Shown one piece after another: positions 37,100 to 49,000 of a stretch of DNA of 64,000 bases. The notes beneath the pieces were generated by a model. The model searched no databases and was not told where the DNA came from. It saw only the letters and a list, made by a program, of their open reading frames with translations. Positions within the stretch are counted from its first letter, which is position 1; every line of letters begins with the position of its first letter. The translations under genes and the position numbers were made by a program. This stretch comes from Ixodes scapularis (lineage: Eukaryota; Arthropoda; Arachnida; Ixodida; Ixodidae): contig NW_024609835.1 in assembly GCF_016920785.2 (NCBI RefSeq), positions 177,689,109 to 177,753,108 of the forward strand. Reading direction: 5' to 3'.

Positions 37100-40000
37100 C
37101 TGGAAGAGTGATGGAAAGAACTGTAGTTTTAAGTCCGGATTTGTAGAACTGTCAAAGCACAAAAAATTACATTGAGTAGAATTCCATATCCCTCGTTGCA
37201 TGGAGATGAGGCATTTTATTTTAAAATTTGCCCATCTATGCTTGAAAAACTTTGTCCAAGTACATATTATTTGAAGATTCACTGATAACCCAAACATTAG
37301 TACTTTAGTAATGTTTGGAGGTGGGCTATTCGGCGATGCATCGTAAACATAGAAATAAAACAGCGCAAACGAACACAAGGACAAGTAGAAGAAGGGACAC
37401 AGACACAGCGCTGACTCACGACTTACTTTCCTTCTCATCTTTTTAAAACATATCAACATAAGAAAACAAGAAATGAAAAATAAAAGAAGAAGAATCCAGC
37501 ATGTAGGACATCCTCTCTGTCATATGCCATCTGAGGAATTTTTTACACAAACTATACATTCAATGAGACCTCATGGAGGTCTCATTGAAGCGGTTCAACT
37601 TTGCATTGACTTAAACGGTTCTTTTGCCTTCCAGAATTCGACTGGTATTGCTGTGGAAAAGTTTTTGGATCTTCTCCGCTTTTACTTAAAGTCTACTTTT
37701 ATTTCTTTTTGAGGGCAACACGTTGCTGCAAAAATCCGGGATCTGCATTGGGTCTAGTGTTGCTCCCATATTGAGTGACATCTGCCTAGCAGGTTGTGAT
37801 TGTGCTATTGCAGAAAGGTTAGATGATCGTTTTTTGAAAGTCTTCAGGTATGTTGACGATTAACTGGTGGTGTTTAAACCTAAGCAGGGCTCACGAAGTG
37901 CTGACTTGGTCTCAGAGTTATTAGACACCTTTCGGGAGTGCTCTGGAGGTCTGGGGTTTACGAATGAGGTTCCAACTAAAAAAGCTTTGCAATTTTTGGA
38001 ACTCAACATTAGTCTTGAAACGAGTCACCTGTGCTGGGCTTTTGAGCCTAGAACAAAAAATCCCTCCTTAGCTATGAATTTACGCACTCAAAAGTTGTAA
38101 AAAGAGCTATTTCAAAATCATGTTTGAGAGCTTCTTTATTGAAATCCTGTGTTCACAGAAGTTTGAACAGCTTTGTGTGTCATGTAGATAGGTTAACAAA
38201 AGCGGGTTTCCCGAAACTTGTCATAGTGGGGGTAGCGGAGTCACTTTTAAAGCTATTCAGGAATCCCCTTAACATACTTGACAATGTTAGACAAAAGCCT
38301 GCCTCTCGACCGGTGGTAATACCATATTTGCACAGTTTTTCCCACAGGATCAAAAAAGTGGCTGTTAAATACGGAGTTCCCATAGTCTTTTCAGCACCTT
38401 CCAAGCTATCCCGTTTGTGTGCGTCCATTGAGAGAGCAGGACTTCAGCGTGTAGGGTGTGGAATAAACCATCGCATCAAATATGTAGCTTGTGCTGTGGG
38501 GGTCGTTTATAAAATACCCTTTTCATGTGGTAAAGTGTATATTGGGCAGACGGGCAGATGTATTAATGTTCGAGCTCGGGAGCATTATCTGTCTTTGAGG
38601 TCTTCACCTTCGGGTCACCTAGCCATTCATTGTGATAGGTGTGGTTGTTCCCCTCGGTTAAGTGACATTGAAATTTTGGCTAAACATTCACAAAAAATGG
38701 CAAGGGAAATTCATGAAGCGTTTTACATTCGACAACACGGTCCCGATCTATGCGTCAGTTCAGAGTCAGTGACGTTATACAGTGAAGAGTTCGAGTTTCT
38801 TCGGAGTTTGGGCACGTTTCTTTAATACTTTCTTTCTGCTTCCATGGGAGTGATCCTATAACCACAGGCGCGTGCCTACATGCAGCCAGAAAAGGGTTCC
38901 GACATACCAACAGTCCGCGTGCAAGACAGGTACGCACAGAGCATTAGGGCTCGCGCTGTGGTTTTGGGCTTTTTTTAATTTTTTTTTTTTTTTAATGGTA
39001 TATAATGTATAGTTTGTGTAAAAAAATCCTCAGATGGCATATGACAGAGAGGATGTCCTACATGCTGGATTCTTCTTCTTTTATTTTTCATTTCTTGTTT
39101 TCTTATGTTGATATGTTTTAAAAAGATGAGAAAGAAAAAGGTCGTGAGTCAGCGCTGTGTCTGTGTCCCTTCTTCTACTTGTCCTTGTGTTCGTTTGCGC
39201 TGTTTTATTTCTATGTTTACAATTAGTATTTTCCGTGTGGTCTCAAACGCTTCAAGAGCGCGTGGTATATCCATTAAAAATTTAATCGAAAAACAATCTT
39301 AAACGCATGCAACAACCAGCCCTCCCACCTCCTTCCGCCCCCCCCCCCCCTCAAAAGAAAAAAAGAAACGCACTCTTTTTTTTTTCTTTTTCCGTTCCCC
39401 AAACTCAAGCTCCTTTTCGCTTTTTTTTTTCTTTATTTGGAAAAAGGTTTATTTTTTATTTTTTGGGGGTAATAATGTAGTAGGCGAAGAAATTTTAAAG
39501 CAATTCAGATATGCTGCAGGTAGCATGTCTGTGTCATTTATAAGTGACATGCGTCAATGTGTTTCTCCTATGACGATTGTAAACGCATTACGCCGCTGAC
39601 TTCGAAATTTATAAACTTCGGACGTGTTAGTGACGAAGTATCGGCCGTCTACCGAATTTTAATAAAAACGTGTCTTTATGGGCTCCATTTTCTGCGGAAA
39701 GCGTTGCACTCGAGTGATCAAAAAGGGTTACATTCGGGCCAAAGCAATATAAACCATACCCAGCCCGCAGCAGTCAATGCATACAACGATTTATGCCCAC
39801 ATCCCCAAATTCCCCGTAACACACCCTCCGGCTGCGTCAACACCACCCCGGCCACCCTTCCAGAATCCCCGGGCGCTCAATTTTATTTACGTAGCTTTAA
39901 TGGTGACGCATGGGCATTTCAAAGTCTTTCGTTCCAAAAGGGAATACTGTTCAGTCTTAAGAATGGGCTCTGGTACGACTGGAGAGTGCGACAATTTAGA

Positions 40001-43000
40001 AGCGGAAGCTGATCTTTCTATTGCTTTACTTACACTCAAATGAGTAAAATTTGGAATAATTGTGCCGTACAAATATTTAACGCTACTTAAAATAAAACCG
40101 GCTCATATAGATATTCCGAACCAACTGTATAATGCGCATTTAGGTGTCGGCCCAGGAGGGAAGATACATAGTAGTGAGGGCGACACGAGTACAAGAGGAG
40201 AAAGGGAGACGTCTAGAATGGGCTGGGTGAGCAGACTACACGTAGAAAGAAAATGGTTCGGGTTAAATTTGTCCTTCCATATTTTACCTAAAAGAGAAAG
40301 AAACAAAACACAAAAAAGGTAATTTCCCACTGTTAATTTTTGGGTACAGAAACTTGCGCGCAAGCAGTATGAAACGTCGGCTATGTTAACGTTTTGTCTA
40401 AATAGAACACGTGAAAGCAAGTTATTATCCGACGACCAAATGTGCCTCAGCACGTATTACTTCCATATAAATATATATATAAAAGAATATGTAGCAAGAG
40501 GTCATTTGATTTCGGTTTTCCAAATAGAAATATTTTGCCGGTAACACAAAAATTACCATCACAAAAAGCTTTTCTCTTTTTTTTTAAATAAAAATGTATG
40601 TGCAGGTTGTTGTTGCGGAAAAATGAGAATTCCTGTATCTGCATTTCCAAATACCTTTCAATTTTTCAAATGTGTTTCTGATATCTATCACGATACTTTT
40701 GCGCGGATGTATTTCAGTATCGGTATTTTAGCTGTCTTTGTAATGTATCCCAGTATGACCTGGTGGGTGTAACCCAGTATCTGTATTTCTGATACATTTT
40801 AGAGTATTTCTGCCCAACCCTGCGGGAGAGACAATAGCCGATAGCGCGTTTCTTACGCTAATAAAGTTTTTTCTCTCTCTCTCACTCTCTCCTGCTATCG
40901 GCGACTAAAGTAGGGAGTTTTATTACAGGGGGCTTCAACGTTTGTGTTCCCCGAAGAAACTGGGGCACCCAAACGCAACAAGGTTGGCATCGACGGCTAA
41001 TAGAATAGGGGTTTCGCAACGCAGCCAAGGCAGCGCTCTCGTTTCCCGCTTGCAGCGCCAATGTGGATAACGAGCGCAATAACAAAAAAAAACAAAAAAA
41101 AAACAAAGAAAAACGTAAAACCTATGTGTTTAGGAACTATTTTTTGTTTACAAATAATAGTTAAGGTGAAACCAAATCAAGCCGGCTAAAACAAAAGACA
41201 ATCTAAAATTATTATACATGTCGTTGCCTGTATTCAGGCAAAACAATCAAATCCATAGCACTCTAATTTGGCGCTCGTTCTCGAATTTTTTTGACGTTCG
41301 TGTGACGCGTTGACCGTTATCGCCTAAGATTTAGTTCATCAACCATTCCAAAACTGAGACGAACGCAAAGGAGCATACTCTGCGAGCAGCTCCTCTATTT
41401 AGGTCTCAGCTGGAGCGACTTTGAAGCCTTGCAAAACTTGTTTTTAAGCTACAGGCAACGTTATTAAAACAACTCAGTTGGGAAACTGCCATAAATCGTG
41501 CTTTAAAAAAGTGAAAGCCGTTTAGAACTCCCTGTAACACCGAATTAGAGCGCAGCTTTTGAGGAGGAGGAGGGAAGGGTACTGGGGGGGTCAAGTGACC
41601 TGGGAAGGGTCACGTGACCTTGCGGGGTCACGTGACGATGCCGATGATGCCATCAGTGACGTCACTAATGACGTCATCAGTGACGATGACGATGCGGATT
41701 CCGATGACGACACCAGTGACGTCACTGATGACGTCATTCGTGATGATGACGATGACGATGCGGATGCCGGTGACGTCATCAGTGACGTCACTGATGACGT
41801 CATCAGTGATAATGGCGATGACGATCCGGATGCCGTGGACGTCATCAGTGACGTCACTGGTGACGTCATCAGTGATGATGATTATGACGATGCGGATGCC
41901 GGTGACGTCATCAGTGACGATGACGTCATCGGGGAGGTCACGTGACCTCGGCGGGGGGGGGGGTGTCACGTGGCTTCGGGAGGGGGGGGGGGTCACGTGA
42001 CCTCGAAGGAGGGGGGTCACGTGACCTCGGAGGGGAGGGGTCACGTGACCTTGGGGTGACCTTGGCTACGCCGACGCCGACGCCGCTCAAGCCGGGAACG
42101 GGCCCCTAAGAGCTGCGCTCTAAAAGTGGCTCCTACTTGTACTCGAGAACCGAACTAGGCGATCGCAACGCCGCCATTTCTCCCACAGCGGTCGCTCCGG
42201 CAATGGCGCGGCTGCAGGGCGCCGCCATGTTTGCTGACGCCACCACACTCTTAAAAAAAAAGGAGTAGTACTTCGTCCTTTTTGGGGACTAAATCGATGT
42301 CACTGAGAGTGATCCCCCAAAAACGGCAAAACCCCGGTTTAGTCCCTCCCTTTTTTTTAGTCCCTTTCCATTGATCCCTTCAGGTCAAAGTTTTGAACCG
42401 TTTAGAGGAGTGCTTTTGATCCCTACAGCAGGGCATCAGGGACTAAGCTTAACTCTTCAGGGGATTAATTATGGTCCCTTGAGCGCCGTCGTGTTTATAA
42501 TTGGGGGAGTAACTTTGATCCCTTTGGGGATCAACAGTGGTGATTGGGGCACTAACTTTTTTATTATTGGGGACTAAAATTCGTCCCTTTGGGGATTAAT
42601 TTTGCCACTTAAAGGGATGATATTTATAGTGACGGGGGAGTAACTTTCGTCCCTTTGAGGATCAATTTTGACCCTTTTAGGGATTAATTTTATAGTATTG
42701 TGAGGGTAATTTTCGTCCTTTTGTGAACGAATTTTGACACTTTTAGAGCCGAAATTAATAGTAATGAGACCCTTTAGCTGTGAATAGGAGTGAAAGGTTT
42801 GCGGCATTGAACAGCTTCCTATTCAGAAAAGGCAGATTGTGCAACTTGTTTGAAAAGGTATATCTTCTGAAAAGTTGCACAAAGTGTCTTTTCAGAACAG
42901 GGAGGTATTCAATACCTCAGACCTTTCACTCCCATTCACAGCTAAATATTGCAGTACATATGAAAAGTCGCACACCTTTATTTGGAAAAAGCAAGCCTTT

Positions 43001-46000
43001 GTTGTGAAAGAAGCTGCGAAGACTGGATATGCGGACAACACTCGTAGAACTTTCAGGCAGGTTTTTTTACAGCTAACATCACCATTTTACGAAACATTGC
43101 ACCAGCTATCTGTAGAAAAAAAAACTAGCACTTTCATTGTGGAAATATATTTATTCTAGAACTACACAACACTGTAAATGAAAACAATTGCACATGACAA
43201 GAAAGTATACAAGAAAATACTGCCATCTTGGCACTGAAGAACTTGCCGAAATTTTATATGACTAGCATATATATAGGAATCTACAATGGTTCTTAGTGCT
43301 GCTGAACGAGCCCGAAAAATTGGTGCCTGCACATTAAAAGTTAAAGCATTCACTGAATGTGCATGTTACCTGTTGAAATTGTAAGGAATTTCGCCTCCTT
43401 CCTGTGAAAAATTAGACGAACTTGCCAGGGCCTACGGTGGACATGCTTGCAGCGTTAGCAATGCTTGTAAACTGCGACGTCATTTTGTTCTAAGCAAGGG
43501 AAGCAGAAGGCGATCTCATCTGCTCGTTGTGCCTACCGGGAGTTACAACCATCGCTAACTCTATCATCTGCAGACATGACTGCTATTGACACTGGCCAGT
43601 TTGTTGGTCTTATTTTTCATGTGAAGGGAGCTAAGCTTTGAAATTTCTGCAGGAAAAATTCACATTTGGTGAAATCTTAATTCAGCTTTCTACATTCAGG
43701 ATCTGATTGTTCTGGCTCGTTTCACAGCACTAAAACATATTGTAGACACCCTAATATCCATTCAAAAATAAGAAAACTTGTAGAGAAAAAAAAAGCTAAC
43801 AAGAGACAGCTCTTTTTAATGTCGTTTGTTCCCTTTTTTAATGAAAATGACTATAAAAAATCAAACACCTTAGTAAAAGAGCTCCCAATCATAAAATGTG
43901 GGGCAGTAAAATTACTAGTATATTTATAAATTTAAAAAAAGAAAAAAACCTGGGAAAGGTTTTTGGCCTGTAGGAACATATCTGCTCAAGAAATTACTAG
44001 TATAAAAGATGACTCAAGTCCCCAGGCTCGACCTAAAATGGACCGTAAAAATTGACGCCTGTACGTAGCGATCTAAATTTTTCGTCATAGGTGTATTTCA
44101 CAGGTCGTTTTTTTAATTACAAAGCGTAGCTCTTTTTCTGTAAATAATAGGGCGAATAAACTTGCCACGGTCTACGACGTGAAGGCGACGATTTTTACGG
44201 TCCATTTTTGATCGAGCCCGGTGACTTGGGTCACCCTATATTTATATAAAAAAGAAAAAAAAAACGGAACAAAAAATTTGCCATGGGTGACCTTCAGGAA
44301 TGCATGTGCTCGAGAAAGTAAAAATAATGTTCACTTAAATGCGAATGCATTCCTTCAATGCATTACACAAGCCCAGAACAACATTCTTTTAACAACATGT
44401 GTGGAAAAAACTTTTTTTTTAATTTAGGATGGTCAGCAGCCTTGTGTCCATGCAGCCCAGCTTTGAATGTTTGAGACCTACAAGTCTCTCTAAACAAACA
44501 AATGTGCAAAAATATTTAACAAAGTACTGAAGGTAGAAAACCCATGCTAGGCAGACACAAAGTGCCACAGCTTCCAGAGGGCCATCTGTCTCATAAGCCA
44601 GAATTACAAAAAGCACACTGCAGCGCCCTGTTGGGGTCCTGGACACACTTCGATGGAATAGACTGCGGGGAACGTCTGAAACAAAGGTTGGGAATTAAAA
44701 CAAATCATAAAATCGAAGGCTTTCTGACAAAAAGAGAGGCCTGCCCTTAGAGCAGATACAAGTAACTGATGATAAGCAGATACAGGTAACTGATAGACTA
44801 CCTGAAACAGGTTCAGTACATACTCCCTAAACCTAACACCCCAAACCAGTTACCCTAATATTGTTCTTGGCAAATCAAAGCTAAATTGGTCAATGGAGCA
44901 GCTGGAATATCCTCTCCAGGCTAGGTCATCATCGGGTACCCAAACTTCACCACGTTGTTCGACTGGTGAGCAAAGGAGTAGCACAAACAACGCAAAAGAT
45001 GGACCATCTCCGGTCAACAGTAAGTTTCGGGAGCACTGCGATATCTAAAACTCCTAGATGCGGTTGATGTATATGAAAAGGCTCTTAACACGGATTCATC
45101 TAATGCCTTGCATTAAAGCCAGAAAGGTATTTCGTTTATAACGAAAAATTCAGCCTTCAGGCTCAAAATACAAACGTGAGATTATCATTTACGGATATTG
45201 TTGATCATATTCAGCCCATATCTGAACAGGACGGGTATATTTCAAATTTCGTTAAGTATCCCTTTAAAATATTTTCATACCACAGAGCACAGACACTTCA
45301 GAATTTTTTTGTCCAACCACCATCTACACTATACTCTGTATCACCTTAGTCAGGGCGCAGCGGATGCTGCGAGCTTTCAGAGCAAATCCAAAGCTGTGCG
45401 GGTGTCATGTGTCCTTAGAGAGTGGGCGCGGCGACGTGTTATGTGCTATGTTCAAAAAGCACGATTAAATGGGATTGCTCTTAGGATCCGCTGCATCCGG
45501 ACATAGGGTGAAACAGTAATACCATGCAGTAAATCCTACCAGGTGAGAAATAAGGGCCTGATTTTGTTTCCTCATATGCACACAGTTAATAACAGAATAA
45601 TCACCCATGCTAGTAGATTGTTTTTTAAACTAATCCTTTCAATTGTGCTCAGTGCCAAGTGTCACAGCAATTCAACACAAAATATGAAGGCTCTATTTAA
45701 GCATCACATCAGTAATGCAAATTTATATTTCTTTTTAAATACAGCCATTCCTTCATTTTTTTTAATGTTACTCATCACCAGACGGTCACTCACAATTTAA
45801 AATTAATGTACAGAAGCATTTGGAATTTCAGATGCCGTACAGATAACTGTTAGATACCTCGAATTTAATTTACATAGTTTGCACCCACCTATCACATGAA
45901 CTGAGTCGGCACCAATTCGGTTGCAATAGAAAGCTAGCTGGATTGGGACTTCCGCTAACAGTCAATGAAGGCTAAATTGTAAAGCAGGTATACCTTGTTT

Positions 46001-49000
46001 CTCCGATTCTTTAACATCATCCATCCTTTCAACAGTCTGGTAGAAAATGTCCGGCTTTGTCTTGCGCTCTGTCAGTTCAAGGGCGGTCGCCAGGTTTTCT
46101 GAGGCAATTTAAAAAGAGAGTTGCTCGGCATCGACGCTTGTGATGCGATTAAACTCAGCAAAAATCTGAAATAAAAATAGATGATCTTTAGTGAGCCAAT
46201 AAATCGTAAACTACCCTGTAGAAAAGCAGGAGATAAGAAAAAAAGATTCCCAATTTATTATGAGAAACAGAATCGTAATTGCAAAGATGTCAGTGGGATA
46301 ATAAAAGACTCGTGGTGCTTGCTTTTGCCATGGAGGAAGTGCCAGTTAATAAGACTATGATGTTGTTATCAGTTTTCTGAAAGTAATTCGTTCCAAGCAC
46401 ATCTCATTATGCTTGTGATCACATTTAGTTTTGCCCGTGAATTGAGAAGTGCTGTTAATACTTACTTTAAAATAAACAAAGGAATAAAAACAAGTATGAA
46501 GTACCCCAATTTTCCACATAAGCCAACTAATTCAGAATGTGCAGTGTTTTTGGTTGGCCAGTTACGATCAGATACATCTCAGCTGCACCAAATCTCGCTC
46601 AGCAGGAGGAACCTACCAAAATATAAAGCTATTTGCTCGGTTTTCTAGCCCTCCACAAATATAACTAAAACGCAAGTATTTTCTTATAATGCTGCTACAA
46701 AAAAGGCAAGCAAGAAGTGGCCTATGAGGAGAATTTTTTTTAAAGGCATGTTGAACTTGAATAATCCCCACTGAATTGAGCAACAGGGCAAGGACAGTGT
46801 GCTTGCTCTCTTGAAAACTTCCAACAGGTTGGCAGGGCAGTGCCATTTTAAACCTTGTTATCACATTGGGTATGCTCTCAGATCCAGCCAGCTGTCGATC
46901 ATAAAACTGGTGACCATGCTTTCTGCACATACTCATGTGCATGAGGGCAGGGTCGGGTGATGAAATACTTGTCCCGAGAGCCCGAAGTTTCTGCCAACCC
47001 GTAAGCTGAGCCCTTGGAAGGAAATTAATAGCAAAAGACGAACGGCTTCATTTACTGCAAATGTGCTGAAAAAGAAAAGTGTAATACAACAAAGGGTAAA
47101 GTGCACCTTTTTTATATCTTCTGCATCATGAAGCCTTACAATGATCTTGCAGAACAGGGCCGGTCTTGGTTTTCCCTCAGTCACCATGAGAACAGTTGGC
47201 AGGTTTTCTGAGGCAACATTCATAAATCGCTCCTTTGCCTTGGCGCCAGTACTAATACAAAAAGACACTGCAAAGATCTGCAAGAAACATTATTTTCACA
47301 TTTTCAGTCTACTTGACGATATTTGTAAACTGCTCTTTTTAAAAGAAAAAGCGAAAAAAAAAATCATTACTTATCAGTTGTAACAAAATCGTAATTGATG
47401 TAAGTGGGATAAAAAAGGAGACCCATCATGGTGCCAGACTTCACCATGACAGGACTAACGGCGCATTTGTGCCAGGCCTGGAGCCGCAACTGCAAAGCAG
47501 ATCTGTGCGTTGAGGAACATTTTCCCCAACCGCGTCACCGAGATCTCCCTGCAGGAGCTTCCATTCGCTAGCAGCGCGAATGCACCATAATGGGGGTGGT
47601 CGTGGTCTTCTCAGGGAACTTACTGCTCCTAAAAGCATGAGCAACATCGCTAGTAAGCAACATATTACCTGGTCTGTGAGCTTTAGGGCTGGATAGTCGT
47701 CTACGGTGTTGCAGATTGTAGGGTGTGTGCTGATGTACCCTCCTTGCCCAAAAAGTCCTCTCCATGGCATCTTTTACCATCTCCATATACGTAGTAGCTC
47801 CCTTCCTTTCTCTTCTCATTGCGTCCAAGTGGCCGGCTATGAAATTTCAATCTTCAGTCGTGGGCGAGGATGCTTGCAGCTTCTGAAAATTAGAAGGAAC
47901 GAAGTAAACCAACCTTGAACATAGTAAAAACACTCAGAGATTTCGAAAAAGAAAGGACAGGCAGACATAGTCTTAATTAACTAGCACCAGCTCGTTTTCG
48001 CCCTAAACCTCATAAATCAACCCTTTTCCATATGTCTGTTCTCCACCTGTGGTCGAATTTTTTTTTGCTACATCAAAAGCATTTTTTTTAATAACATTCA
48101 AGAGACAAAGAAGCCTACAAGTGCGAAATCACTAGCTTAAGGAGCTCAATAATCAAAGATTACTCAGTTAGTTCAATGGCTCCTAGATCGCAAGGCTTTA
48201 GTGTTGCTGGATTCTACCCCCTCTCATAGGTCATCGCAAGGCTGACTGGAAAAAGTGCTGTATTTGCATTCAGCTGGAACACGTATTCTCACACACTGAA
48301 CACGAGTTCTAGGCCAATGCTAACATAGCACTGTCCACTATATAACCTGCACTGAAATATGATAACCGAGAAAGAAAATTAAGGGCTAAGGTGTTGGTAT
48401 TTAGGAGGTGCTAGGCCAACTAAAAATTAAAGTGTCCTTTAAATGAAGCTATAGCAACATTTTGTGTCGTGATAACTGTTCATGGCATGTGCAAATTTAT
48501 TTTTACGTGACTTGTTTTTATTTTTGATTGCAGCCACTTCTGTTCCAAAATTACGATGCTATGTGGTAATACCCTATTATTTATGTAAGATACTGTCATA
48601 AAGCATAGTGTCTGTCATAACCAGAATTTATTAATGCGAAATCGAATGACAGTCAAGACGAGAAAATTGCACCCTAAAGGAAACCTGAAAAAAAAAAAAA
48701 AATTCTTTTAGACAGTTTATAAGGGACACAAGAGGCAAAAAAAAAAAAAAAATTTGCGCAAAAACATTTTTTAGCAATATTGACGGCGCGAGATTAATTT
48801 TCTATTAATTTCATGACGTCATGGAATATTAATACGCAATTTTCTCCTCAATAACATTGGCATTGGCAGATTGGCTGAACGCGATGGCCAAGGCAATCCA
48901 CCTCTCCTCCCCGCACCCGAAAGAAAACAAGTGGAAAGGACGTGATTACCGACTAAATCGCGTCTGTGACCCATGACCTGTCGATTTTTTTTTTGTTTGT

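Larger units (their letters stand above)
37343..39220 (+). mobile_element. Penelope-like element with inverted terminal repeats
   Basis: This is a retroelement inserted antisense in the last intron of the channel gene. It is bounded by inverted repeats of about 217 bp (37343-37560 and 39004-39220) that are almost identical, for example CTGAGGA next to ACTATACATT mirrored on the right. Between them lie decayed reverse transcriptase and a well-preserved GIY-YIG endonuclease. Inverted or partial LTR-like repeats around one RT/GIY-YIG unit are typical of Penelope-like elements. The copy is 5'-truncated: RT begins in its middle. Confidence 0.85.
44419..47836 (-). pseudogene. Decayed SAMD3-like gene nested in the last intron of the channel gene
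   Basis: Four exon-like blocks on the minus strand, with acceptor and donor sites, read like the conserved region of 'sterile alpha motif domain-containing protein 3-like' proteins. Block 47836-47669 gives GHLDAMRRERKG, MVKDAMERTFWARR, a one-base frameshift, then YISTHPTICNTVDDYPALKL TDQ, ending at CAG|GTAATA. Blocks 47277-47107 and 46165-45994 are two versions of the next exon (IFAEFNRITSVDAE type). The last block, 44675-44419, gives LEAVALCVCLAWVFYLQY then CLERLVGLKHSKLGC and a stop. Expected intermediate exons were not found, and block 46165-45994 has an in-frame TAA. The function of the family is poorly known. Family assignment is by remembered pattern, not a search. Confidence 0.5.

Noticed and set aside
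41559..42044. Six overlapping frames of 83-138 codons
   Set aside because: All frames are open because of a periodic, near-palindromic array; composition is only that of the repeat.
48158..48225. tRNA/SINE-like stretch (CTCAGTTAGTTCAATGGC ... GGATTCTACCCC)
   Set aside because: A-box and B-box resemblance is weak, no cloverleaf can be drawn, and no poly-A tail follows.
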